Shown piece by piece: positions 25,401 through 30,100 of a stretch of 64,000 nucleotides of DNA (position 1 is the first letter of the stretch; each line of letters begins with the position of its first letter). The stretch comes from Methanosphaera sp. ISO3-F5 (GTDB lineage Archaea; Methanobacteriota; Methanobacteria; Methanobacteriales; Methanobacteriaceae). The DNA lies in the NCBI RefSeq assembly GCF_034480035.2, contig NZ_CP118753.2:1335426-1399425 (forward strand), given 5' to 3'. The notes beneath the pieces were generated by a model. That model was not told where the DNA came from and did not search any database. It worked only from the letters and a program-made list of their open reading frames with translations. The position numbers and the translations under genes are program-made.

Positions 25401-26388
25401 TATTACCTTTATTATAATATGTTTGGTTAAATAAGGAAATGTTTAATATAGTACTTCTATTCACAAACCCATCTTGTACTGTAACAAGACAAATTAACTG
25501 TTTAGCCCCTGAACTAAATATACGATAAGTGTAACTATTACCCAAATCATCTTGATTTATTTCTACACCATCATGCTGAATATTAGTTAATGTTACATAA
25601 GTTTTTTGTCTGCTACTATATATCAATGTAGTACCACTATAATCATATCTTAAATTAGTTAGTGAACCACGTAAATTATTTTTATTCCCAGAACTATCAC
25701 CTAATGTACTGTAAATTGTTATAATACCATATGAACCAGTTTCATATACATGTATAAAAGTACAATTATCAACAATTAAATTACTTGTTGATTGAGCTGA
25801 ACCCTGTAAACTAGATTCAAAACGTATTAATGATTCTAATGTGTCAAAGTTCTGAAATACTATGTTTTTAAATGTAACATTTTTATTTTCTCCTACACTT
25901 GCATCAAATACACGTGTTCCTGAAAAACTTGAACCATCTATTACGTGTCCTTGACCATCTAATGTAAAGTCATCATTTATGCTTTTTAAACTAGTAGCAC
26001 TTATATCCTGTGTAAGCGTATAATTTCCGCTACTGCCTATACTCGACCATTGTGTGACATCTACTTCTTTTACAGCTTTTTGTGTAATGTTTGAAACTTT
26101 ATTTATTTTGGCCTTTGCATTTGTTTTGTTATCTTGTTTTACGGCATTTTGATCATCTGTCTCCTCGATAGTGTTGTTTTCACTTTGTGCCGATGATTGT
26201 GTGTTTATTCTGTTTTCCTCATTTATTGTTTTTTCTACTGTTTTTACAGTTTTTTGTGTGTGTGTTTGTGTTGTTGTGGTTGTTGTGTTGTTTGCTGCAT
26301 TATCGGTTGCAGTTACTATGCAACAACTCATTAAAGTGATAAACATGACTAGGCAGAAACAGAGTATTATTTTGTTTCTTTTTTGCAT
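1462..26388 (-). CDS. Giant Asn/Thr-rich adhesin-like surface protein, 8,308 aa
   Basis: One uninterrupted frame of 24.9 kb. Residues 1-28 form a signal peptide (basic start, hydrophobic core, then VTATDN). Residues ~30-105 are a Thr/Asn/Gln-rich linker. Residues ~109-330 form a short beta-helix-like head containing FTLDGQGHVIDGSS, as in polysaccharide-lyase-type folds. The rest is an Ig-like stalk in three zones. Zone 1 (~330-1530) has about 11 modules with F-x-F-x-V-x-L-T-N motifs. Zone 2 (~1530-6870) has about 27 pairs of alternating A modules (NNTAGNVTI) and B modules (YVGxxVTIxGxL). Zone 3 (~6870-7980) has about 12 A modules only. Residues ~7980-8308 are the conserved C-terminal domain (RAGKNITASYSGS, YHVPLGTSGM, GERQSYYES) shared by all five adhesins here. 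No LPXTG-like motif or C-terminal membrane helix is seen. A minus-strand GAGG-containing sequence upstream of the ATG supports the start. Role in adhesion is inferred from architecture and from the adhesin-like protein families of gut Methanobacteriales. Confidence 0.95.
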   Translation of the reverse strand: MQKRNKIILCFCLVMFITLMSCCIVTATDNAANNTTTTTTQTHTQKTVKTVEKTINEENRINTQSSAQSENNTIEETDDQNAVKQDNKTNAKAKINKVSNITQKAVKEVDVTQWSSIGSSGNYTLTQDISATSLKSINDDFTLDGQGHVIDGSSFSGTRVFDASVGENKNVTFKNIVFQNFDTLESLIRFESSLQGSAQSTSNLIVDNCTFIHVYETGSYGIITIYSTLGDSSGNKNNLRGSLTNLRYDYSGTTLIYSSRQKTYVTLTNIQHDGVEINQDDLGNSYTYRIFSSGAKQLICLVTVQDGFVNRSTILNISLFNQTYYNKGNNEWGNNITPQRSATVTFSLKDSDGNYLFDSYGNQIKDRTLTTGTDGTALVGATFSQRGIYTLEYTFPPTGNYLPVSGNRQFIIQDYVNYSVPDSIYRYYNDYPNLWVNVTNVDNEGLTSPEGATGYDIAVPDQGVRFYIYNTNTGDYDYYTRPVIDGKSVFENVTGSWQIPFVGSISPNVSYPEGYYYSFNITSQFLGNKLYTNSTNKTTVVYVYRNPTSVSIQNTSGVVSGVLGENIELTANVYDLTGRNMINGQNVTFVYNNRVLAIAPINNGVAHATVKFNETIYGGQLYAYFNDTLYLTDQTQLCENSSDVVTLNIHKIITNVETEESLTGYYKNKVKIIATVKNDGNIITEGVVTFKKGDTVLANRNVNSSGQAEYEYTIGTEESVNITAFYNGNADYENSTNNTIVTRITIPTKLSIVNLPVNVKVGERFSFNVKLTNGTDDSVSGQSISVTVNGVNVPVSDTTGNDGMVTVSYTPSSKSDLTIVANYDTDYVYNSNTTSASISSSNVDLIDTVMGIIVPDKVSVAQPFTFKVNLTNLTGDAIPDKNVSVSILGDSVSVVYDTNEKLYIGTYTPHDNTNIVISASTIEDNVYKAASATNNTLTRDKIGLISTNLSLSFSQNNKALNPIIITVTLTNRSGDNVDGLVRIFENGQFIGIVDTSSSNQMTYTPSDNTTLKFSAEYRGDSHKYDVNKTETYNVPVSVLNTTLIINVPSNGIKVSEQFTFTVSLTNTTGSQPISGKDINVTVNGESVTVAYDSSQNLYVGTYTPANNNNLLFKANFTGDKVYGASYDEDSSITSSDIELIDTVMGIIVPATVNVAEPFTFNVNLTNSSGEAISGQTITVTVNNENVAVTYNSTSGLYDGVYTPKNNDSIIITASSPETTVYKAASAINNTLTSSVIGTIPTIASLTFSSPNATVFVPYTITVNLTNATTDKEVVRGNVKVYINGVLNRTVEIVDRAVSFTIIPQNNTTYEMYAVYDGDGSVYSSNQSATYTIPVNLALTTTKLSVPNTYKVNETFNFTISLTNGTTNLPDKPLIVTINDEQITNVVYDPVSGLYKASYTPANRLYDLDFKAVFEGDTQYNASYDTVSIPRSEIVLINTIIGVISPESVNVSDTLVMKFNITDEYGQKLRASMLDVYIVGEKVTGVVEGDYLVVSYPTTNETVLPVSVEFIDHDGVHHDSSTDFVVHVVKIPTTTRMTIVNNTAGNVIINVSVVGANNVNVTDGNITVLANGHQYDIVALNGQKVVTIPLTELTTYGNFTIYVDYSGNNTYHSSSAVSISPIEILPQIITFNLTANESVYVTEVVNITGQIRDGFNQPIANRNIIVRVFDEEGHVDPETVTTDSNGVYTRLYNTYKIGFYIVTAYYGGQDGIQNTTRYTNFTVNLIPTRTVADVYNSTAGNFSISVNVTDNREGFTDNRVENGRIKVEVGTSTVYHDVTMGENIIKLPSIVNNDTVNIIVTYEANEKYNTSSTQLSQVHASIKNSNLSISASPSTQYNKTITINGTLIDELGNPIESTGKIVFTFNDSYAYTGSVTTDNEGKFSFTIRASEIGSFEVNATFTGISGEYDSSSAKATFNVTRIPTDTEVLIDDESASDLRVLFRVYNDTTRVKIGNVTLSVMGTVINVTDLAARDIEYTEFNGNVYVVKHFTEEYLEEYGITGGVTSIKAEYAGNEYYIASSDTYSGTLLDNAVVNVTVNQSSIYVDGSVNITVNVTDLEGHPIRGILTLEINDNITTGIVIDSTDNGIYSIIYQNATAGTYNVVATLSTAIYGTAFNTTSFNITKIPTRTNVSVHNDSWGNASIDVVVYDARTNTSISTGDLHIVIGNADKTTVEKNITSSVTNIPIETRYAGEFAINVVYLENEKYLSSNGLDNDSGEAVVINIQKHDANLTVNTDKDVYYVGENVTISGYLYDINTGLAISGQTVEVMIKNSTTTLATYHLTTDADGYYSVNRTSSVAGVFSVNATFEGITIAGVSNVNAVNNDTTYTVTRIPTTTIVESLNDTYSNITIAVNVKGDDGLNITEGLLTIKFGESELQRPITGNVTVIKLPSPSTVGTYNLNVSYPGNSKYVESNNTSGLTQVVVQNQNAVVSVFVTPSTGIVVGDDVKISGYVYDGVNNQTNLINGFVNITFVDDNNDVETEYNVRVINSYYELIRHTRYAGLINVSVSFIDDTFNNSTAKTSYTVEKIPTNTTVSVYNDTYDKVELAVTIVDARNGNPITAGKYNLTVNDDLNVEEFGQESNWINSTTFIVPIDTTNRQLRITLNYTGDSTHQNSTGKDENGNTIIEFESKNQTATLTINVNTTETYVGETININGTLLDGLNNVITGKINLTFTNGTHTDIKEVNVINGRYSYNRTVNMTGMVNITASYPGNETINPANNTAYYTIDKLPTKVTITIVNNTVGNLTISVQVEETYHNTILEEGNITIEYGSNIISDAKLNSTNTLFNLTSTSQAPYTVIVNYTGNYTHAFSTNNINTGLLIKQVGNLTINATKTVQVDQPVTINGSFTDGMGQNYPNKEVIIYIYNSTDSNIEQITTSTDANGKYQVTFTPNKNGTYTAETHYVGDDIVTSIITEKVTFTVDKIPTITKVTILNNTAGNVTIKVKVTDEHGNNITSGQFNVTVNNQNTTVTFTDTAEYIYKLNIIENGTHNVSVQYLGTENKYYPSNGQITKDGNSEELTNITISLQESTITIAKDAQRVYVTDNITIYGRLTDAMGNPIPDAIVNLTFVDEDNEHHYESFNITNSEGYYYYQRTTEYNGTINVTATYYGKANEINSSSANITYLVEKIDTVTYINPVNNTLGNVSIETWFINQLDVTQYIREGSFDVFVNQGETPYKSYNLKDLTPNENGRYTIALDEEFDVGENTVIVRYNGNYKYKPSHKDYTDRLYKDDIQINITLDKNETFVDNNVNVNVSMTHNNLPVEGRVNITILNSTGDVVKTISSDEYLTNGNKSFSFTNDTSDTYTIKVEFGGTNIYNALNVTKTFTLNKLPTETLVDVVSNVIGNVTISVKVNDTQNSAIVTMGSLIVTVDGQAHVLNPISVNSSGITIIKLNTTGTDVMLSVRYVENHKYNQSLGINATSHEELNDIILSKQPTNITVEANPNETYIGTPITITGKLINPLGNVNNQVIHITINNTLYTVRTTNDDTGSYTFTYDEQTSKNNGNGTFTISVSYDPNTNLDANASHNSTTIKVDKIPTNSSIEILNNTVGNITVNVKVVNAIDGQAVTNGTVEFYDKDGQVIGSYSITGADNIIKLDNITTSGNIEVTAKYLENNIFLASDVKDKDNNNLGNITVANKTAIILISVEEGPYTIGDSVTINGSLVDDMGENIDGIEIVDIRIDNDVYHVNVNGGKFSLVNITYTQGVKKVNATYTGNNTISPVVSDTKEFTVNLIPTKTIVTIVNTTVGSVVLNVNVTNLTDECVTNGRLKVQVGQNASREVSVNTTGTTFITLDEITLMDNVTVTVTYLANEVYNSSKGIDARTIHQQDPKEYIDINTTRHNSIMNVTVVESPVKIGQNITIQGTLVIDNGTKVDNEIVEIWIGNTKVGNATVTDGNFVYNYTTRQVTSGKVATIRYNGTELVRPTESDVTYVVEKLPTMTIIEVLNNTAGNVTINIKVNDSFNNKELNYLDDNSNSIGNLTIFIGENNIMNVTVKDTNNILLPSLTDAQPNVRVTVNFVPRDDSIVYLGSENYTVFTVISQVANITINATPNPASVGDEITITGRLTDGMNRNISNVELSYNIETYSDKITTDENGTYKFTYTPTHEGVYQVNVSYAGGGAVRATKGSINLTVNKIPTNTMVEVLNTEVENVTLRVNVTDNATNPVTSGQFNVTVQNSTWTSTTVYNITGTSTLVKIVLDQADSDYTVKVEYLGDNKYINSTGRDSQGNTDIPIHTVKDDAILNVSANPETAYVGRTVEIHIDLKDDMGNGITSMVTLNFTSEEGSEIEQVQVTDGLVVYNRTSHLAGHVNVTVNYAGNTTINPAKASTNYTILKIPTTTTLVRMVNNTVGNITLELRFADSHTGNAITSGSNFTVVLVGHPESLVTYNLDDDENDDNFNITSTGTVILKVDESFFDEHEKIPESIITFLGNGTYNSSWTLDEEELEKATINIDLETNESVYINQTVLFNVTVRDAEGVAFDAVVNITLDDELFARDVLIPSTGCEFNFIKSEMGNHRIEVIYPGNELLSYATANRTVTVERIPTSTSVTLLNNTFGNVTIKVVVNDTIYNKLLSEGTLIITGGAPCNVTLTGTETIIKLNVTNVRNTNVYVRFNGTSYYQPSYGLDNETGEQFEAIDVTRQDATLTITVTPNPNHVGNESYITGKLTDGLGNNITDEIVSILINNVTYKDEVSLNASGEFNISYVGTTNGTYNISVIFGGNRYVKATSANTTLTLNKVETTTTVTLLNNSAGNVTIRVNITDEFANPVHEDTFAVNITHNDDTPIELIIPITGDTTDVLLPINDAGDYKVNVTYPGTTKYKDSIGKDESGEEITGITVAKQDVNLTVGVIRQEVYVGTNMLIQGELRNASGQPISNVNITLTFDGTESVKATTNAAGYYSYTRPTHINGNVSVVAYYEGNNKYNDARANTSYLVNKIPTNTTVAIVNNTVGNVTIDVQVINANDPLVIITNGTVNVTVNNVTTQHNLTGSVTSIKVDINNCTKANVTVLYLGNDTYANSTGVDRDTFATDSPVEFAEITADKQNATLTIVVGPSPVYVLNNVTNNGTLVDGLGNNITGKLNFTVTRDGITIVNIYNEDVIDGVYSFNRTTTAVGLINITAYYPGNSTVNPATASTVYQIELRPTVTLVNITNNTAGNVTIDVEVRDYNGTVLTEGNFTVKVQDQPDTTVQINGTRTPVKLNLTSATQYITVSVIYNGNEYYAQSTGIDMNKYLDEPSENETVTNITVEYQTAHMTIEPVANSSVGDTVIITGHLEDGMGNNIVNRNITVSIGETVLSNSTDANGDYKVYYTSTINGTFTAIATYKGNNSVNPMSVETTFNVTKLNTTTIVKVLNNTAGNVTITVNVTDERGNPVDHGEFNITLDENTPITYNITGNITTVKLDVNENTTIGINVTYLGDNQYESSKAQTVDEESGELIDFTEITTTKQDVNLTVGVIRHEIPIGTIMVISGYLTNSSGLPIANANITLTFANADSVNVTTDSNGHYTYERDTTIAGYVDVDAYYNGTSKYNNATAQTHYTVYKLPTNTTVRVVNNSAGNVLIDIVVYDMYHKGLIITNGTFNITVNNNSKLVDFTTENTTIKLDINNASKANVKVVYMGNNTYLNSTGVTLASWNTDNPEEFSEIDIEKQNPVLTLEVNETSLTVFDTIKFNGTFIDGLANNITANVSIIVDNGTENYTYENVKVENGYYELNRTTQITGTINVTVIYPGNESINPLNITKTYNVEKRDTITLVQVVNDTIGNIVIDVVVKDAINNTVLTSGKNAIAVSITEGIFNYTISETGVTRITVPVSDNRQLVRITVDYLGNGTYKPSLAYDNATYTEDNHETITTITVKTHNSTLTIDVTPNNSTVGTTYNISGKFTDTNATAIAGANLTININGTTYYFTTLPDGYYSVNYTSNHEGNYTVKVSYNGDDVISATSNTTTFMSNKIPTNTTVYIVNSTVGNVTLKVTVTDINANPINGTLNVTIGTTTKQVTFTDGEIIIDLESMGLGIDTTEEVTAKVVYIGDNKYINSTGLDARTLSDDIPQEFGNITADKQGAVIGVDVDPTSSIIGNRYSIIGSLNDTDNNAIKYANINITVKNDTGIIYSVNVTTDRYGEFEYRNNTLPAGTYTVNVSYISSEYNYTSAEKTFTVNKINTTTEARIINSTAGNVTIRIMVEDASGRPVTTGYVNITSTDGNVLERGQLTGTNSVDIVISSITTIGDISLIANYEGTPKYANSTAKDELELTVTKQNATLTLEVNETSLTVFEDIKFNGTLLDGSGNTIDAKVNITVSNGTDSYTITDIEVTRGYYEQNRTTQLTGTVNVTVSYPGNDTISSYNITKTYNVEKRDTITLVQVVNTTIGNLTIDVVVLDQVTQKALTSGSELIRVTISEGSYTYTINSTGTTRIQVPVTDNRQVVGINVDYLGNGTYKASKGYDNATYSDEYQEELTQVTLNQHNATLSVNVEPRVSRVGTTYNISGNFVDTNATAIVGANLIITVNNTYYNDSVVTGENGYYSVNFTSNIEGNYTVTVKFNSNGIVNNTVNSTTLKSDKVPTNTIVRLVNTTQGNVTIAVNVTEEDHTPITSGTLNITVGDESVEYTITSVENIINLKDLGLNINTTTPVSISIKYPGTNVYINSTGKDAQSSEEFTQIIATKAEAVINVNVEPVEVTIEKVYEIFGNLTDNNANIITDVPVNITVKNKEEIVYSLNVTTSPTGKFKYQNNTLPEGTYTVNVSFSNENYEYTSAQTQFTVSKINTTTTVIVLNSTAGNVTVRLIVNDIEGRPVTTGYVNITSTDGNIIERAQLSGTNYVDIVLKSITTNDPISLVANYEGTSKYANSTNDTALGSFTINKRDVTIKAIPENTTIGNTSVKVNITDSSTGQALTNTPFNITNNNGEVIASATTGNDGTVNVNLTLPEGLYELKVVYPGNETYNAKNESFTINVTKRPSKTSADIINNTAGNVTIKVTVTDATNDNKVTSGNVTITAAGKEVGRSTLSTDGTAIIITNINTTGKFTLVATYEGNNNYTSSYDNIGTVDIVGRESNITANITNTTRGETTLNITLTDPVTGDKLNGTVIVTLPNGSKVPVTVEEGNASIPVDLPVGENNITVTYPGSDKYNSTQTTITEIVEPRSINVTANVTNTTKGNTTINITLEDPVTGDKLNGTVIVTLPNGTNITVPVVNGTGNVTVDIPVPGADVNITYPTDGTYEDYNTTIHVDVTPRSSQIDATVSNNTAGNTTITAKVTDPVTGEPIREGSVNVTKDGEVIGEAPIGTDGTVTIPVNIDTTGNYTLVVNYVPTENYTASNKTLENVEIVGRESNITVTVENNTQGNTTINITLEDPITGEDINGTVIITLPNGTEIPVNVTNGSVEVPIDVPVPGGNITVTYPGDEVHNGTNTTIPIKVTPRPSTTIASIVNNTAGSVKVKVTVKDAINDNKVTSGNVTISVDGKNLAKGQLRTDGTVVIDVPISSTGRYNIIATYEGNTNYTSSYDNIGPKDVQQRPSKVTANVANKTVGNTTLDITLKDPITNKGLTDNVIVTLPDGNTRNVKVTNGKASIPVDLPVGTNNIKVTYPGNETYARSEQSLPVNIVKRGSTTTTKITNNTAANVTIEAKVTDSTTKQKVTSGNVVAIVDNVIVGRATLDKNGVAHIKTNITNTGNYNIITKYEGNVNYTSSNATNNNVKVTPRKANVTVNVTDDTHGDTKVEITITDKVTDTPIDSNVTVTLPNGTKINTTTHNGKIEVPLDLPVGNNTIKVNYPGNSTYDDEEVIININTKKRPSSTSAVLESKTSGDVVIRATVTDKLDKRVVTSGNVKVLVNGSVVGQAKLNYRGIATIPVNITKVGNYTFNVQFEGNQNYTSSSARVKDKVEARDINVKVTIENNTVTNTSVLVNVTDKITGQGVANETVTVKLPNGTTINVTTDKDGLARVETQLSSGTNTLNVTVKANDQYGSSSKTIKVNVEKINVKVTVDSVTGIVGETITLTAKVVDVYGNKVTGGNLVFKLNGRSLRTDLRFDTNDTSVYKISVKNGIVTIKLTADLYLRAGKNITASYSGSSKYNSAKANIAEANIRKRTAQVSVSVSPTLVKQDKNVVFTATIKDVTSGSSKSLASTNDAYVMFKINGKTLKDSNDQNIKVKVVNNVAKYTYHVPLGTSGMVDGHMRDYTVSAVYSSPDYYPDSRANSIYHVERSKTSIKITSATVKDDKLSIKANILDQYGYHVIGKNQVSIKINGKTFKINGKSAVTVKDGVISLSGLKLGGNKVKSLTITTGERQSYYESSVTTKKVETL

Positions 26389-27155
26389 TTTGCCTTCGCC
26401 TCTTGTTTTTTTTGTTCACTTATCAGTCTTTTTATCTTTCCTTTATTTTTTTGTCATTCATGTGTTTTTTTAGGTATTGTGGTAAAAAATGGGAGTGTAT
26501 ATTATTTTAGTTAACAGTACCTCTTTTACTGTTAGGATTGTCTATTTTTTTTTGCAAAGGAATATTTTTATTTGTTGTATTAGTTAGTTGTTACAAAAAA
26601 TTTTATTGTTTTTTGTATTAAAATAATTTTTACTCCTTTTTTTACTTTATGTTTGAATAATTTCCGTTTTTAACTTGTTTGAACAGGTTTTTTTTGTTTT
26701 CTTGTTCATTTTTTTGCTAGTTTGGGTTATTATTTTTTACATAGAATACCTTGATATTATTAGTGTTTTTTTTTATATATATTGTTTGTGTTTGGTTTTT
26801 GTGTTTTTTTCTATTTTTGGTTTAAAAAATTAATGTTTTGTTTATTTTGTGTTATAGTTTTTTTGATTTTTTCTTGTGTTTTGGTTTTATTTTTTTGTGT
26901 ATGATTTGTGTTGTGTTGTGTTTTGGTGGGGTTGTCTTGTTTTCTGGTATTTTTTGAGTTGTTGTTTTGTGTTTGTATTGTCTTTATTGTATCATTAATT
27001 AATAGGGGGTTTAGTAAAAATAGTATTTATTGAACATTGTTTATTATTTTGTGTAAATTTTTTATTGAGTAAAAAATAGCTTTATATATTGTAGTAAAAA
27101 AATTTGAAAAAAAAGGAAAAAAATTTGAAATTTTATATAGTTATTATGTGTGTAA
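26389..27155. other. 767-bp non-coding spacer and leader of the giant adhesin
   Basis: No plausible gene. The plus strand is extremely T-rich and almost free of C in the middle: only three C in 26761-26940. The minus-strand leader of the giant gene would therefore be A-rich and nearly G-free, hence unstructured. The end near 27096-27155 holds U-tracts expected to terminate the 4,507-aa gene. TATA-like AT strings occur, but none stands out enough to call a promoter. Confidence 0.6.
27096..27123 (-). terminator. Triple U-tract terminator candidate after the 4,507-aa adhesin
   Basis: Three A runs of 7, 8 and 7 nt on the plus strand (27096-27102, 27107-27114, 27117-27123) give three closely spaced U-tracts in the minus-strand transcript, starting 33 nt after the stop codon. 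Clustered U-tracts are typical archaeal terminators. Confidence 0.5.
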
Positions 27156-30100
27156 TTATAAAGTTTTAACACTTTTAGTAGTAACTTGTGACTCATAATA
27201 TGATTGTCTTTCACCAGTGATAATAGTTAATGATTTAACCTTGTTACCACCTAATTTTATACCAGATAAGTTGATTTTTCCATCTTTAACTGTTATAATA
27301 TTTTTACCATTCATTTTAAATGTTTTACCATTTACTTTAATGGATATTTGGTTGTTTCCAATCACATTCTTTCCATACTGGTCAAGTATTTTTGCCTTTA
27401 TGGAAAGTTGGTCATTCTTAACAGTTGCACTTGTAATGTTGATCTTGGTTGAACTTCTTTCCACATTGTATACATTAGTATCTCTTGCATCTGGATAATA
27501 GTTATCAGCTGCGTATACTGCTGTTACAGTGTAGTCTCTCATGTGTCCATCAATCATTCCACTTGTACCAAGTGGTACGTGGTAAGTGTACTTAGCTACT
27601 CCTTTGGTTACTTTGACTTTTATGCTTTCTCCTTTGGAATCTTTAAGTGTTTTACCGTTGATCTTGAAGATTACATAAGCGCCATCGTTTACCATGGATT
27701 TTGTGCTGCCCGTTGTCACATCTGTTACCTTAGCGGTGAATACTACGTCCTTATCCTGTTTTACTAGTTTTGGACTGGTAGTTAAGCTTACACTTGCTGT
27801 GCGTTTTCTGATGTTGGCTTCGGCTATGTTACCCTTAGCTGATTCGTACTGGTAGCTTCCACTATAGCTTGCTGTGATGTTTTTACCTGCTCTTAGGTAA
27901 AGGTCTGCATTCATTGTGAAAGTTACGAGTCCGTTTACTACTTTGAGTTTCATTGGCTTGTTGGTTGTTGTGTCGAAGCGTCCGTCTGTCTGTAGTGAAC
28001 GACCGTTTAGTTTGAATACTATGTTTCCACCACTTACTGGTTTACCATATTCATTGACAACATGTGCTGTTAACGTGATTTTTTCACCGACAGTTCCGGT
28101 TACACTGTCAACGGTTAGGATTACCCGTGATTTTACTATGGTAGTGTTTAGTGTTGTGCTTGATGTGTTGTATTTATCGTTTCCATCTACACTCACTACT
28201 ATCTGGTTGTTTCCTGAAGTAGCACCAGCTTTTATGATAGCTCGTCCATTAGCATCTGTTTTAACAATCATACGTGTTCCATTTGGTAGTGTTACTGTTA
28301 CTGTTTCGTTAGCTACTGGTTTTCCATTGCCGCTATCGGTTACTGTTACTTCAAATGTGGTGTTTGCAACTGTGTTGTTCACAACTTTTACGTCAACATC
28401 TACTTTTCTTGGTTCTACTTTTTCTGTTAGAGTGGTCTGTGAGGATTCATAGTCTGTTCCTCCATTGTATTTTACGTCTAACTTGTAGTTTCCGGTCTTG
28501 TCGATGTTGGTGTTTACTATTGCTACACCATTTCTTACAGGTGCTTTTCCCACTTGTTTACCGTTTACGGTGATTGTTACTTCTCCACTTGTTATTGGTT
28601 CACCGGTTGCTTCATCATTTACGCGTACTTCTACTGCCACGTCACCTGCAGTGTTGTTTAATTGTTTTGCACTGGTTGTGGTTGTACGTTTTGCAACTTT
28701 TACTGGAACTTTTACTACTACGTCATCATAGGTGTCGTTTCCTGGGTAGGTGACTGTTATTGTGTTGTCTCCTACTGGGAGGTCTACTGGTAGTATTATG
28801 TTTCCGTTTTCTGCGGTTGCTGTGATGTTTTTACCGTTTGGCAGTGTTACTATTACTTTACCGTCTACTGGTTTGTTGGTTGCTGGGTCTACCATTGTAA
28901 TGTTTACTTTGGTGTCTCCACAGGTGTTGTTGGTTACTGCTACTGTTACGTTGGATGGTCTTGGACTTACATGCACATCTTTCTCGGTTGTGTTACTGGT
29001 TTCGTATTCTGGGTTGCCCTCATACTTGAGAACTACTTCATAGTCACCAGATTTACCGAGGTCAGTGTTGATAAGTGCGTTTCCATCCTTGTCTAATGGT
29101 GCTCTTCCAACAACTTTACCACCAACTATAGCCACTACTTCTCCACCTGTTATTGGTTCTCCTGTGGTAGTGTCTCGTAGACTTGTTTTGAATGCTACGC
29201 TTCCTGCAGTGGTGTTTGCTACTTCTGATGTTAGTGTGGTTTCACGTTTCTGTACATTTACTGGTACTTCATAGTGTATGCTGTCATAGGTTTCGTTTCC
29301 TAGGTAGGTTACACGTAGTGTGTTGTTTCCTACTGGTAGGTCGACTGGTATGACTGCTTCACCATTGGTTACGTTTACTGGGACGTTGGTACCGTTTGGC
29401 AGTGTCACTGTTACTGTACCATTTAATCCTTCTCCGGTTACTGGGTCAACAAGTTTTATGTTTACTGAGGTGTTTCCTCTTGTATTGTTTGTTAACTCTG
29501 CGGTTACTTGTGATTCTTTTGGTGTTACAGTTATTGTATCTGCCTGTTTTGTGACTGGTGCACTGTCATTGTTACCTTCATATGTTACTACTATTGGATA
29601 GGTTCCTGTTGAGGATATGCTTGTAGGTATTGTGACTGTGCCGTCTGGTCCTACTGGTAGTCTTCCTACTTCTTCACCGTTTACTGTGATTGTTACATTT
29701 CCACTAGTTACTGGTTCGCCTGTTTCACTATCAGTTACGTTTACTTTTACTGTTGTGTTACCTGCTGTGTTATTGGTTACTTCTACGTCGACATTGGTGC
29801 TGCGTGGTTCCACGGTCACGTTTAGTGGCGTGCTTGTAGCATTGAACGTGTCACTACCAGGATAGCTTACTGTGATGTTCTGTTCACCAACACTTAGTGG
29901 CACAGTAATTGTACCTTCTTCACTTACTGGTAGTTCTGTGGTTGTGCCATCTGGTAATGTTACATTCACTGTAGTTAGTAGTAGTGTTTCATTTGTCACT
30001 GGGTCATAGAGGTCTACCTTGATTGTTACGTTGTCCTTGGTTGTGTTTAATGGTGTGAGGTTTAGTTTGGATTCACTTCCCATTATAGGTACGCCGGTTA

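Noticed and set aside
1462-26388. CRISPR-like or simple tandem repeat array
   Set aside because: The periodicity (~280-290 bp and multiples) is that of protein modules, with continuous coding and degenerate third positions. There are no short direct repeats with unique spacers.
26171-26473. Hydrophobic plus-strand frame resembling a small membrane protein
   Set aside because: It is the complement of the signal peptide and Thr/Asn linker coding sequence. A similar frame appears at the 5' end of the 4,507-aa gene for the same reason.
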